Shown: positions 41,730 to 50,610, numbered from the stretch's first letter. The stretch is 64,000 nt of DNA from CAZCPB01 sp044223975 (GCA_044223975.1 JBGALI010000022.1:1-64000), one strand, 5' to 3'. Translations and numbers: made by a program. The notes: generated by a model from the sequence alone, not told the origin.

Positions 41730-42373
41730 GCCTTCACACGCAGCACCTTCGAAATCAACGCCGCGGCAGCGTACCCGATCGCCGCGCCGACGAGCACGTC
41801 TGTCGAATAATGGGCGCCGACCAGCAGGCGCGTCAGGCCGCAGCCCGCGGCCAGCGCCAGCACGAGCGCCCCGGGCGCCGGCGCCAGGCGCCAGATCATC
41901 CATGCCGCGCCGAACGCCACCGCCGCGTGGCTGCTGGGCATGCTCAAATTCGAATCGTCCGTGAACCCCGACAGGAACGGCTTGAAGTGGTTGGCGTTGT
42001 CGCCAGAGGGGCGAACGCGACCGACGAGGCGTTTCACCAGCTCAGCCGCCAGCCCCGACGCCAGGGCCGAAGCAACAATCGCGAGCCCCGCAACCCGGGC
42101 GCGCCGCGCGGCAGCCGGTGCAAATGAAGCTCGCGAGATCGGCAGGCTCGCCAGCGCGAGGGCCCCGCCCACCACGAGCCACGTCGGAAGGTACCCGACC
42201 GCGCGGAGGAACTGCCACCAGTCGCGGATCTTGAGCGCCTCAACATCGCGCACGCGGAGCGGGTCGACAAGGCGCGCATCAAACACCCAGAGCGCCGCAA
42301 AGGCCGCCAGGAACAGGGCCGCGGGCACCAGCCCGGTCGGCACGGACGCGCGTTGTGAGCCGCCGGTGTTCAC
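41726..42373 (-). CDS. PAP2-family phosphatase
   Basis: 215 residues from GTG 42373, whose GTGA overlaps the stop of the glycosyltransferase gene. The three PAP2 motifs are present: KRLVGRVRPSG, SMPSSHAAVAFG and GAHYSTDVLVG, spread over about six membrane helices. These enzymes remove a phosphate from a lipid such as phosphatidate, undecaprenyl diphosphate or lipid A. Its place between a lipid-glycan glycosyltransferase and two LPS-export permeases favours a lipid A or glycolipid substrate. Confidence 0.92.
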   Translation of the reverse strand: MNTGGSQRASVPTGLVPAALFLAAFAALWVFDARLVDPLRVRDVEALKIRDWWQFLRAVGYLPTWLVVGGALALASLPISRASFAPAAARRARVAGLAIVASALASGLAAELVKRLVGRVRPSGDNANHFKPFLSGFTDDSNLSMPSSHAAVAFGAAWMIWRLAPAPGALVLALAAGCGLTRLLVGAHYSTDVLVGAAIGYAAAALISKVLRVKA

Positions 42374-44019
42374 GGTGCCGTCTTTCCCCACGGGAAGCCT
42401 TTGAAGTTGTACCCCAGGAACGCGGGCCGGTCGTCCTTCTTGTCGTGCTCGAGCTTGCCGATCGGCACCACGCGCTCGAACACCTCGCCCCACTCGCGCT
42501 CGCCGCCGCCGAGCATCACCGCCGGGCGGCCCTTGAGGGCGGGCGTCACGCGCTCAAGGTCGGTGTCGTCGAAGAAATCGTACTGGGTGCGGCGACCTCC
42601 GTCATAGGCGCTCGAGCAGTACGTCACGGGCCGGCCGGGCAGGTAGTAGGCCATCTGTGCCGCGACGCCGTAGTGGTGCGCCAGCACGAACGGGTCGCCG
42701 GCGCCCTCGTTCGACAGCCGGTCCATAAGGCCCCGCACTTCGGTCGCACGCTCCCTCGCGAACATCAATCGATGCAGCGGCACGACCGCGTTCAGGCCCG
42801 GGATCCGGGCCAGGAGGTCAGCCCGCGCGAAGCCCAGACCCGAGACCAACCCGTACGCCACCGTGACATGCCAAAGCACCTGCACCGCCGTCTCGGGGCG
42901 CCGCACCAGGAACCCCGCACGCGGGCGCGGCTCGGGGAGCGCGCGCCACGCCGCGACCTTCCCGCAGAATTCGTCCATCCCACGCACCACCCCGCCAGCC
43001 GCGAGGACCGCGAGCGTCGTGTACGCCGCCATGGCCCAGTTCTGCTGCGCGGGTGCCGCGGCCGTCAGCGCGAGGTACATCAGCCACACCGGCGCCGCGC
43101 ACAGCATGAGGTACAGCACGCCGCGCCAGCGTTCGGGCTCGCTCTCGCGCCGCCGGCGGGCGCGGATGAACTCGATGATCGCAAGAAAGATCGCCGGCCC
43201 GGCCAGCCCGATCTGGGCGCCCACGAACTCCAGCGTCCACAGGGGCGAGTACGAGGCGTCCGGCGCCGTGGGAGCCACGGCCCGGTCGCCGCCCTGCATC
43301 CGCAGGTGGCCGAGCAGGTGCTTCACGGTGGGCCAGCCGTGTCCGGCGTTCCATGCCAGCACGGGCGCGAGCCCCAGCCCGAACAGCAGCAGTGCCAGCA
43401 CGATCCACCCGAACCCGGGGAGGCGGGCACCGCGGCGGCGCATCACCAGCGCGAAGATCACCAGCCCCGGCACCAGCATCAGGGCCGTGTACTTGAACAG
43501 GAACCCGGCGCCCAGCGCCAGCCCCGTGGCCGCCAGCGCGGGGCCCGACCCGCGCATCACCGCCCGCCAGAATGCCCATGCCGCGAGCAACCAGCACGCC
43601 GCGTACGGCATGTCGATCGTCATCAGGAGCGCCGACGACTGGATCAGCGGCACGAGGTTGAGCAGCGCGACCGCAAAGAACGCTGCCCGCCCGTCGCGGA
43701 ACACGTCCTTGGCCAGCCCCGCGCCCGCCAGCGACGCGACCAGCAGCGAGAGTGCCGACGGCAGGCGCACGGCCCACTCGGAATGGCCCAGCACCCGGGT
43801 TGCCGCGCCGATCGCCCATGCGATACCCGGGCCCTTGCTGTAATAGGACCAGTCGATCCGGCGGCTCCACTCCCAGTACTGGGCCTCGTCCTCGATGAGC
43901 GTGTACGGGCACCACCACGCCAGGTACGCCATCCGCAGCGCAAACAACCCCAGCGCCAGCGCGAGCGCCGCCCCCCATCCTTTGGCGAAGCGCGCGTACA
44001 CGGGCTGGTCGGCGTCCAT
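42370..44019 (-). CDS. GT39/ArnT-like membrane glycosyltransferase
   Basis: 549 residues. The N-terminal region has LIEDEAQYWEWSRRIDWSYY, with the acidic DE motif in the first periplasmic loop, and then SKGPGIAWAIGAATRVLGHS, both characteristic of the PMT_2/ArnT family. About 10-12 membrane helices follow, with a soluble C-terminal domain (about 400-549). Such enzymes move a sugar from a polyprenyl phosphate onto a lipid or protein outside the inner membrane. Its ATG is 4 nt after the stop of the preceding LptF-like gene. Confidence 0.9.
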   Translation of the reverse strand: MDADQPVYARFAKGWGAALALALGLFALRMAYLAWWCPYTLIEDEAQYWEWSRRIDWSYYSKGPGIAWAIGAATRVLGHSEWAVRLPSALSLLVASLAGAGLAKDVFRDGRAAFFAVALLNLVPLIQSSALLMTIDMPYAACWLLAAWAFWRAVMRGSGPALAATGLALGAGFLFKYTALMLVPGLVIFALVMRRRGARLPGFGWIVLALLLFGLGLAPVLAWNAGHGWPTVKHLLGHLRMQGGDRAVAPTAPDASYSPLWTLEFVGAQIGLAGPAIFLAIIEFIRARRRRESEPERWRGVLYLMLCAAPVWLMYLALTAAAPAQQNWAMAAYTTLAVLAAGGVVRGMDEFCGKVAAWRALPEPRPRAGFLVRRPETAVQVLWHVTVAYGLVSGLGFARADLLARIPGLNAVVPLHRLMFARERATEVRGLMDRLSNEGAGDPFVLAHHYGVAAQMAYYLPGRPVTYCSSAYDGGRRTQYDFFDDTDLERVTPALKGRPAVMLGGGEREWGEVFERVVPIGKLEHDKKDDRPAFLGYNFKGFPWGKTAP

Positions 44020-44023
44020 CAAG

Positions 44024-45757
44024 TCAGTGCCTCGCCAGGCGCCAGTAGCCCAGGAGCGCGTACGCCCCCAGCACCGCCACCCCGCCCCACAGCACGATCA
44101 ATCCCGGCGTGCCCTTGTCGTGCGCGAGCTGCTGCCCGCTGGAGATCAGGATCGTCGTGAAGAGCGCGGGGAAGAAACTCCACAGGTACACCGTCAGCGG
44201 CAGGCTCTGGCTGAGCGACACCGCCGTCACGGCGCCCGACACCACCATCACCGCGCACGCCGCCGCCGCGGCAAGCCGCTCGTGCTGCTTGCTGACGATC
44301 TCGTTCTTCAGCAGCCGGATCTCGCGCTCAAGCTCCGCGGCTGGTGCCGCGACGAACGTGTCGGGGTTGGCCCCGGACGCGGCCTGGCGCGCGATCGCCA
44401 GCAGCGCGTCGGGCGGGCTGCGGTCGGCATCGGCGAGCGCTTCGATCGGGTCGGGCGAGGGCGTCAGGCTCTGCAGCACCAATCGCGATCGCTCGCCCGC
44501 GGCGCCGGGCTGGGCACCCGGGAGCGCGCCCGTCGACGTCACGCTCTCGGCCTCCAGGCGCAGCGTGAGCCGGCGCTCGGTCCGGTCGCGCCCGCCGATG
44601 TTGGTGAACAGGCCCACGGACTTTGCCGTGATGTGCGTCGCGCTCGCGGGGCGCGATGCATCCCCCTCGGGGCGCGTCATGTCGATCTCGATGGGCACGC
44701 CCGGGGCCAGGGGGATGACGTTCCAGCGCAGGTCCTTCTGGTTGGAGAACACGATCCCCCCGCCGTGCAGCACCCAGCGCCGCCCGTCGTCGTCAACGAG
44801 CGTGAGCAGGCCCGTCTGGCGCAGCGTGCGGTCGATCTCGGCCGTCGTGACGCGCTCGCCCAGGTGCACGGCAAGGTCGTACCGCCGCTGCTCGATCCAG
44901 TCCATGCTCTCGGGCCGGGCCTTGAGGTCCTCGAGCTCGCCGTAGGTGAGGTACTTGGGGTTGTCGGAGAGCCCCGGGGGCGTCGTGATGCTGATCGGCA
45001 GTTCCTGGAAGAACGCCAGCGTCTTGCCCGCATCCATCGCCAGGGCATCGCGCAGGCGGATCACCACCTGCCCGGCCCGCCCGCCTTCGCCGCCGTCGGC
45101 GCCGCGCTCGCCGGGGAAGAACCACGCGTGACCAGAAGCCGCGGTGACGTACGACACCACGTGGCCCTGCTTGTCGAGCTGCACGGCCGCGACGCCCCAG
45201 AGCGCCAGCTCATCGCGGGCCCCCGACCCGGGCGCGGGCGTGAGGCGCGTGGCCCGGTCGGCGTAGATCAGCCGCCCCTTCACGTCGACCGCCTGCCCGT
45301 GCTCGACGCTGTTGACGAGCATCTTGGCCGCGTCGAGCGTGATCAGCCGCTCCATCCCCTGCAGGAATCGTGGGATGGCAAACTCCAGCAGCACGAGCAG
45401 CACCAGGGAGAGCAGCACCCCGCTGATCGCCGCGGGAGCCAGGATCGAGCGGTGGCTGATCCCACCCGCGTACGCGGCCAGCAGCTCGTTCTCGTGGCTC
45501 AGGCGGTGGTACGCCAGCGTCGCGGCAAAGCCCGACGCAAAGGGCAGGGCGTACTGCATCATGGGCACCACGGCCAGGCCCATGAACTTCAGGGCCTCAA
45601 GCGGAGTGAGCTTGCCGTCGGCCAGCGGCTTGATAGCCGCGGCAAAGGCGATCACGGCCACCAGCACGAACGTGCTGAGCGCGATCAGCCGCCACAGCTC
45701 GACCATCACGTACCGCCAGAAGAAAGTGGGCTGGGCGCGGGGCATGTGCGGGGACAT
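44024..45757 (-). CDS. LptF/LptG-family permease (first in operon), large
   Basis: 577 residues from ATG 45757 (ATG 45745 also possible). The opening FFWRYVMVELWRLIALSTFV and LAYHRLSHENELLAAYAGGI match the N-terminal helices and cytoplasmic LSxENELxAxxAGG motif of LptF-type proteins. The periplasmic domain is large (about 150-470), with a Lys/Arg/Pro-rich insert near 300-430, then helices TVYLWSFFPALFTTILISSG and GLIVLWGGVAVLGAYALLGY. It is about 200 residues longer than the second permease gene. Predicted to pair with it in a heterodimer exporting a glycolipid. Confidence 0.8.
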   Translation of the reverse strand: MSPHMPRAQPTFFWRYVMVELWRLIALSTFVLVAVIAFAAAIKPLADGKLTPLEALKFMGLAVVPMMQYALPFASGFAATLAYHRLSHENELLAAYAGGISHRSILAPAAISGVLLSLVLLVLLEFAIPRFLQGMERLITLDAAKMLVNSVEHGQAVDVKGRLIYADRATRLTPAPGSGARDELALWGVAAVQLDKQGHVVSYVTAASGHAWFFPGERGADGGEGGRAGQVVIRLRDALAMDAGKTLAFFQELPISITTPPGLSDNPKYLTYGELEDLKARPESMDWIEQRRYDLAVHLGERVTTAEIDRTLRQTGLLTLVDDDGRRWVLHGGGIVFSNQKDLRWNVIPLAPGVPIEIDMTRPEGDASRPASATHITAKSVGLFTNIGGRDRTERRLTLRLEAESVTSTGALPGAQPGAAGERSRLVLQSLTPSPDPIEALADADRSPPDALLAIARQAASGANPDTFVAAPAAELEREIRLLKNEIVSKQHERLAAAAACAVMVVSGAVTAVSLSQSLPLTVYLWSFFPALFTTILISSGQQLAHDKGTPGLIVLWGGVAVLGAYALLGYWRLARH

Positions 45758-45781
45758 GGTACGGATTGTCAAAGGACCGGG

Positions 45782-45844
45782 ATGTGGCACGCCCGGCGGC
45801 GGGGATCCGAGTGCCCGGAGTGCGGGGCGGCGGCGATCATGTGA
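45782..45844 (+). pseudogene. Remnant of a zinc-ribbon C-terminus
   Basis: Read in frame ending at the TGA at 45842-45844, this stretch gives SECPECGAAAIM. At DNA level it closely matches the end of the zinc-ribbon gene at 46678-47190 (TGCCCGGAGTG then GGGGCGGCGGCG). No start or upstream part is present, so it looks like the leftover tail of a third copy of the duplicated family. Confidence 0.45.
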
Positions 45845-45899
45845 ACACGGACACCGTGCCGCGGGAGCAGTGGTCTTTCAGGGCGGAGCCCTGTGATGG

Positions 45900-46135
45900 C
45901 ATAGCCGGGGGCAACGCCCCCGGTCTGGGCGCCCCTTCGTCCCCGACCGCGAAGCGGTCGGATCGCCGGAGGTCCTCGCGCGGCCCGGAAAGCCCGGGGC
46001 ACGCGCGGCGCGCGGCACGCGCGGGCGGGGACCGCGACGTGTAAACCGCGCCCGGTGATGTTCGCCCCGTCAATCCGACCGCTCCGCGGTCGATGTCCGC
46101 GGCGGGGCGTACCGGGGGCGTTGCCCCCGGCTATG
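45900..46135. repeat. REP-like palindromic element with perfect 25-bp inverted ends
   Basis: Positions 45900-45924 and 46111-46135 are exact reverse complements. Each end is also a hairpin on its own (CCGGGGGC-AAC-GCCCCCGG type). Inside are two further hairpins built from CGACCGC/GCGGTCG, at 45944-45960 and 46076-46092. No gene lies in this part of the 437-nt gap between the LptF-like gene and the duplicated zinc-ribbon genes. The arrangement resembles paired REP elements; no transposase is present nearby. Confidence 0.8.
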
Positions 46136-46194
46136 TCATTTGAGGCCTCCGGCCTCTACAGCCGGGCGGGAGGGACGTGCGATAGACTGCGCGG

Positions 46195-46668
46195 GTGGGA
46201 AGCACGCGCGACACGCTGAAGCGAAGAGTCCGCAAGACGGTGAAATGGAGTATGGCTGGGCTCACCGTGCTTCTGGTGGTGGTGTGGATTGGGAGCGGGT
46301 GGTGGTTCGCCGAGGTCGTGACTCCGAACGCCAAACTTCTCTCTGTGCTGGGAGGACGAATTACTCTTGAACCGGCGCCCTGGGCAAGCCCCACGGCCGG
46401 CTTTAGTCACTTCGCGATTGCGCGAAACCGCGTGGGATTTCAATTGGGGTTTGAGTGGAACGTAACGAACTACGGGTGGAGCTTCTTCGTGCCCCTCTGG
46501 TTCCCCGCCCTGCTCTCTCTCCTCGCCACCGCCGCGCCATGGCGGTTCGACTTGAAGTACACACGCCGCGGCCGCGAGGGTGCGTGCCCCGCGTGCGGCT
46601 ACGACCGGGCCGGGCTTGCGGCGGGATCATTGTGCCCGGAGTGTGGGAAGCAGCCCGAGGCGCGGTAG
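46195..46668 (+). CDS. Modular membrane protein with zinc ribbon (copy A)
   Basis: 157 residues from GTG 46195. N-terminal basic segment TRDTLKRRVRKTVKWSMAG, then a membrane helix LTVLLVVVWIGSGW. A middle region of about 60 residues follows (AEVVTPNAKLLSVLGGRITL ...), then a second membrane helix (FVPLWFPALLSLLATAAPW), then CPACGYDRAGLAAGSLCPEC, a zinc ribbon. The first 120 nt, from 12 nt before the start, are nearly identical to those of the following gene, while the middle differs entirely. Function unknown. Confidence 0.7.
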   Translation: MGSTRDTLKRRVRKTVKWSMAGLTVLLVVVWIGSGWWFAEVVTPNAKLLSVLGGRITLEPAPWASPTAGFSHFAIARNRVGFQLGFEWNVTNYGWSFFVPLWFPALLSLLATAAPWRFDLKYTRRGREGACPACGYDRAGLAAGSLCPECGKQPEAR

Positions 46669-46677
46669 ACTGCGCGG

Positions 46678-47190
46678 GTGGGAACCACGCGCGACACGCT
46701 GAAGCGAAGAGTCCGCAAAACGGTGAAATGGAGTATGGCGGGGCTCACCGTGCTTCTGGTGGTGGTGTGGATTGGGAGCGGGTGGAAGGGAACCAGCTAC
46801 AACAATCTCAATCCGTCTAACGTCCGGGGGCCCCTTCGCCTTTTCTTAGAGCGCGGCAGGCTCCTGTGCGTAGACCGCCCTGATCCATTAAGGAGCAACG
46901 GAGCCGGTGTGATCATCTACAAAGTGCCCTCGGAGCCATCCATGCAATGGAGCTTCGAGCACGCCACTACTCCTCGATTGAGCTACTGGTTTGTACCGCT
47001 CTGGCCCCTTCCCCTCCTCTCTCTCCTCGCCACCGCCGCGGCATGGAGGGCGGACGCGAAATACCTCCGCCGCGCTCGCGATGGCGCGTGCCTCAAGTGC
47101 GGCTACGACCGGGCCGGGCTTGCGGCGGGTGTGGTGTGCCCGGAGTGTGGGGCGGCGGCGGGCGTGCGGAATCCTCCGGCGTCGGATTGA
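46678..47190 (+). CDS. Modular membrane protein with zinc ribbon (copy B)
   Basis: 170 residues from GTG 46678, 9 nt after copy A's stop. It has the same N-terminal anchor as copy A (three base differences over 120 nt) and the same ending: membrane helix LPLLSLLATAAAWRADAKYL and the ribbon CLKCGYDRAGLAAGVVCPEC. The middle (about 37-105, including LRLFLERGRLLCVDRPDPLR) is unrelated to copy A's. This is a recent tandem duplication with a replaced or fast-diverging central segment. Function unknown. Confidence 0.7.
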   Translation: MGTTRDTLKRRVRKTVKWSMAGLTVLLVVVWIGSGWKGTSYNNLNPSNVRGPLRLFLERGRLLCVDRPDPLRSNGAGVIIYKVPSEPSMQWSFEHATTPRLSYWFVPLWPLPLLSLLATAAAWRADAKYLRRARDGACLKCGYDRAGLAAGVVCPECGAAAGVRNPPASD

Positions 47191-47203
47191 TGTCCCCGTC
47201 TTC

Positions 47204-47517
47204 AGCCCGCTTCAGCGGGCTTGCTCGCTCGTAGGCCACGCATTCATGCGTGGTTGAGCGGCACGTGAGTTTGGTTCCCCTGCCTTGAGATTCCGTCAGC
47301 CCGTTTCAACGGGCTTTTCGCTCTGCCGCCTTCAGGCATCCGCGTATCCCCGGCGCCAACGACCATCACCACCGATCTCCGCACGGCTGAAGCCAAGAGG
47401 CGCGGAAGCCCGTTGAAACGGGCTGAAAAGTCGGAGAACGGAAAAGACGGGGTTGGTCGCCCGCGTACCACCGCTGAAGCGGTGGCCTATAGGCGGGCAA
47501 GCCCGCTGAAGCGGGCT
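47204..47517. repeat. Nested palindromic intergenic element
   Basis: The outer arms 47204-47224 and 47497-47517 are exact 21-bp inverted copies built on GCCCGCTTCAGCGGGC. Imperfect complementarity continues about 15 bp further inwards. Nested inside, 47297-47316 (CAGCCCGTTTCAACGGGCTT) and 47406-47425 are exact 20-bp inverted copies. Each arm is a hairpin itself. The 476-nt gap it occupies contains no convincing gene. Such 'GCCCGNTGAANCGGGC' repeats are widespread in environmental genomes to my recollection; no transposase is here. Confidence 0.8.
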
Positions 47518-47666
47518 CAGGAGCGATCGCGGCCACGACACGCGGCGCGGGCCACACGTGCGGGGCGGGGCGTGCATTGCCGAGTCTCCAGCCGGGACTG
47601 CACTACACTTGCACCCACATCACAAGTCTTGTCGGCCGCTCTGTCTCCTCACCGAAGGGTCTGACA

Positions 47667-48146
47667 ATGTCGAAGATGCACTTCTCCACGGTTTGCGGTG
47701 TGGCGGCGACGATTGGTCTCGGCATCGGGTGCGCGTCGCTGTCTGGGTGCGACAAGCCTGCGAGCAAGCCGGCACCGGAAAAGCAATCGACGCCCGCGCC
47801 GGAGGGGTCCAAGTCCTCCGGAGCGTCACCGGTTGACTGGAGCGCTGTCGCAGCTTCTCGCGATGGTTCTCAGATCGTCGCGTTGAAGTCGCTCGCGGCC
47901 CGCCTCGATGATCTCTACCACGGCGCCACTCCGAGCATCACGATCACCATGAGCAGCACCGGGGCGAGCGATGATCACGGAAACAAGTACGAGATCGATG
48001 CCGCCCGATGGAAGGGCATCATGGAAGACATCAAGGCGCAGAACGGAACAACAAAGGCCCAGGCACCCGCGGGGTCGGCCGATCGCCACGTCTACACCGT
48101 GACCTCGGACGCGGCGGATTCCATTTCATTCCGGACGGAGAACTAG
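47667..48146 (+). CDS. Putative lipoprotein, unknown function
   Basis: 159 residues from ATG 47667 (AAGGG about 8 nt upstream). The signal is FSTVCGVAATIGLGIGCASL followed by the lipobox LSGC. A low-complexity linker (KPASKPAPEKQSTPAPEGSK) leads to a small domain with IVALKSLAARLDDLYHGATP and DRHVYTVTSDAADSISF. No family recognised. It is convergent with gatB and likely monocistronic. Confidence 0.7.
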   Translation: MSKMHFSTVCGVAATIGLGIGCASLSGCDKPASKPAPEKQSTPAPEGSKSSGASPVDWSAVAASRDGSQIVALKSLAARLDDLYHGATPSITITMSSTGASDDHGNKYEIDAARWKGIMEDIKAQNGTTKAQAPAGSADRHVYTVTSDAADSISFRTEN

Positions 48147-48176
48147 GCCAAGGGCGCTGAGGGCTTTCCGCTACTT

Positions 48177-49727
48177 CTACTTCAACTTTTCAAGCAACCG
48201 CTCCCGCACCGCCTTCGCGTCCGCCTTGCCGCCGCTGAGTTTCATCGCTTCGCCCACCAGGCGTCCGATCGCGGCCATTTTCCCGGCCCGCACGTCTGCC
48301 GCGGCTTTGTCCTGGGCGGCGATCGCGCCGTCGCACCACGCGTCCATGGCCGCGTCGTCGCGCACCATCATCATGCCGCGCTCGGCCGCGACTTCCGACG
48401 GCGTGCGTCCGTGCAGCGCGGCATCGCAGAAGAGGCCGAACAGCTCGTCGGCGTTCTGGGCGCTCACCAGCCCGCCCTCGCGCATGCCCGCGATCGCCGC
48501 GACGTGCGCCGCGCCTATGCCAAGCTCGTGGATCATCACGCCGCGCTCGTTGGCGCGCTTGGCGCCCGACTGCAGCAGCACGTTGGCCGCGACGCGCCCC
48601 GCGCGCGAGCGCTCGATCGAGTGGCCCGCGACCATCGCGTCGACGCACGCCTCGTAGAACAGGCACGTGTCGCGCTCCTCGACCAGTGCCGCGGCTTCCT
48701 TGGCCGACAGGTCGTGCTCCTTCACGTAGCGCCGCGCCCGCGCATCGGGCAGCTCGGGCACGCGGGCCCGCACGCTCTCGCGCCACTCGTTGCTCACCAC
48801 CACCGGCACGAGGTCGGGGTCGGGGAAGTAGCGGTAATCGTGGGCGTCTTCCTTTTCGCGCTGCACGACCGTCACGCCCCTGGCGTCGTCCCAGCCGCGC
48901 GTGATCTTCGTGCCCTTGCCCATCACGCGATGGTCCTGCTCCCACCGGCGCGGCTGGTCGGCCAGCTCGAACTCGATCGCGCCCTTGAGCGCCCTGAAGC
49001 TATTGAGGTTCTTGATCTCGACGATCGGGGTCTTGACCAGGTGGCCGTCAGTGAGCGTGAGGTGGCAGTTGATGTTGGGCTCGAAGCGCATGTGCCCCTT
49101 CTGCATCACGCCCTCGGTGACGCCCAGGAAGCGGCAGATGTTCCGCAGGGTCTTGGCGAAGAGCACCGCCTCGTCTGCCGCGGAGAAGTCCGGTTGCGTC
49201 ACGATCTCCAGCAGCGCCGTCCCCGCGCGGTTGAGGTCCACGATGGAGCCGTCGATCGCGTGGCCGCCCGGGGCCTCGTGCATCAGCTTGCCCGCGTCTT
49301 CTTCGAGGTGGGCCCGGATGATGCCGATCCGCTTGCTCGGGCGCGAGGGATCGGGAAAGCCCTTCTCGTCGGCGCCCGCGAGCTCGACCGAGCCGTCGAA
49401 GCACAGGGGCAGGTCGTACTGGCTGATCTGGTAGCTCTTGGGAAGATCGGGGTAGAAGTAGCTCTTGCGGTCCCACTTGGTGCGCTCGGCGACCTGGCAG
49501 TTGAGCGCCAGCCCGACCATCATGGCCATCTCGACAGCCGCGCGGTTCATCACCGGCAGCGCGCCCGGGAGCGCGAGCACCACCGGGTCGATCAGCGTGT
49601 TGGGCGCGGCGTTGTGGAATTCCGGGTGCGCCGGGCTGGGGGCGCGGCTGAACATCTTGGAGCGAGTGGCCAGCTCGACGTGAACTTCAAGGCCGACGAC
49701 GAGCTTCACCGATTGGACGGGCGTCAT
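48177..49727 (-). CDS. gatB: Asp-tRNA(Asn)/Glu-tRNA(Gln) amidotransferase subunit B
   Basis: 516 residues. Family motifs are LVVGLEVHVELATRSKMFS, DRKSYFYPDLPKSYQISQYD, HLEEDAGKLMHE, DLNRAGTALLEIVTQPD, CHLTLTDG and DYRYFPDPDLVPV. The C-terminal YqeY/tail region (about 370-516) ends ADAKAVRERLLEKL. GatB binds the misacylated tRNA and transfers it to the amidation site, so this organism makes Gln-tRNA and/or Asn-tRNA indirectly. gatA and gatC are not in the window. Confidence 0.96.
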   Translation of the reverse strand: MTPVQSVKLVVGLEVHVELATRSKMFSRAPSPAHPEFHNAAPNTLIDPVVLALPGALPVMNRAAVEMAMMVGLALNCQVAERTKWDRKSYFYPDLPKSYQISQYDLPLCFDGSVELAGADEKGFPDPSRPSKRIGIIRAHLEEDAGKLMHEAPGGHAIDGSIVDLNRAGTALLEIVTQPDFSAADEAVLFAKTLRNICRFLGVTEGVMQKGHMRFEPNINCHLTLTDGHLVKTPIVEIKNLNSFRALKGAIEFELADQPRRWEQDHRVMGKGTKITRGWDDARGVTVVQREKEDAHDYRYFPDPDLVPVVVSNEWRESVRARVPELPDARARRYVKEHDLSAKEAAALVEERDTCLFYEACVDAMVAGHSIERSRAGRVAANVLLQSGAKRANERGVMIHELGIGAAHVAAIAGMREGGLVSAQNADELFGLFCDAALHGRTPSEVAAERGMMMVRDDAAMDAWCDGAIAAQDKAAADVRAGKMAAIGRLVGEAMKLSGGKADAKAVRERLLEKLK

Positions 49728-49766
49728 GAGCCCATCGTAGAGCCGTCCGCTCGTTTGCGCCTCGCC

Positions 49767-50576
49767 TCAGAGCACCCCGGCGCCCAGCGCGACTCCCATC
49801 AGCAGCAGCGCCACCGCGACCACGCGGCGCACCACCATCATCGTGACTGATTTTACGAGCCGCGCTCCGGCGTACGACCCCGCGAAGGCCGCCAGGCTCG
49901 CGGCAACGACCAGCCCGACGCCGCCGCGGTCTCGCAATACAGCCCAGTCGGCGCCCATGAACGTCAGCCCGTACACGAGCAGCCTTGAGAGGTCGACGAC
50001 GACGGCGCACACCGCGCGCGTGCCGACCAGCTGCTCCTTGGTCATCCCCGCCCGCAGGAGAAACGCCGACCGCAGCGCCCCCTGGTGCCCGCTCAGGCCG
50101 CCGAAGAAGCCCGACAGGAAGCCGCCGACGAGCATCAGCTTGGGCGGGATGGTGGCCCGCTCGAGGCGCTCGGAGAATTCCAGCGCGCCGAACACGATGA
50201 TCACGGCGCCGATGACCAGCCCCGTCACGGTCACGCGGCAAAGGTGCCCGGCCAGTGCGTACTCGGTCAGCACGTGCCCCGTCGCCAGCTTCGAGAGGGC
50301 CCACGCCCCCGCGAACGCGCCTAGCGCCGACACGGTCCCGAAGGTCGCGACGATGTCCCACCGCGCCCAGCGCCCGATCAGCGCCAGCTTGAACAGGTTG
50401 TTGGCAAGGTGCACCGCGGCGACCGCGGCGACGGCCACTTCGACGGGGAAGAACACGGCAAACGCGGGGAGCAGCAGCGTGCCCAGACCAAAGCCGCTGA
50501 ACAGCGTCATTACCGCCACGACCAGCGCGACCGAGCAGACGACGAGGTAGGGGGTGAGCGCTTCCACGGGGCGCAT
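49767..50576 (-). CDS. TauE/SafE-family (TSUP) permease
   Basis: 269 residues from ATG 50576. About eight membrane helices include LVVAVMTLFSGFGLGTLLLP near the N-terminus and the repeat FLSGFFGGLSGHQGALRSAF in the middle, the two internal halves typical of the family. TSUP proteins are proposed exporters or importers of sulfite, sulfonates or related anions; the exact substrate is not readable. It sits 40 nt upstream of gatB on the same strand. Confidence 0.88.
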   Translation of the reverse strand: MRPVEALTPYLVVCSVALVVAVMTLFSGFGLGTLLLPAFAVFFPVEVAVAAVAAVHLANNLFKLALIGRWARWDIVATFGTVSALGAFAGAWALSKLATGHVLTEYALAGHLCRVTVTGLVIGAVIIVFGALEFSERLERATIPPKLMLVGGFLSGFFGGLSGHQGALRSAFLLRAGMTKEQLVGTRAVCAVVVDLSRLLVYGLTFMGADWAVLRDRGGVGLVVAASLAAFAGSYAGARLVKSVTMMVVRRVVAVALLLMGVALGAGVL

Positions 50577-50610
50577 GGTACCGGGCGGTGTGCGCGGAGC
50601 CGCGCCCTTC

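Noticed and set aside
45900..47517. CRISPR array
   Set aside because: The repeats are paired inverted copies rather than regularly spaced direct repeats with unique spacers, and no cas genes are present.
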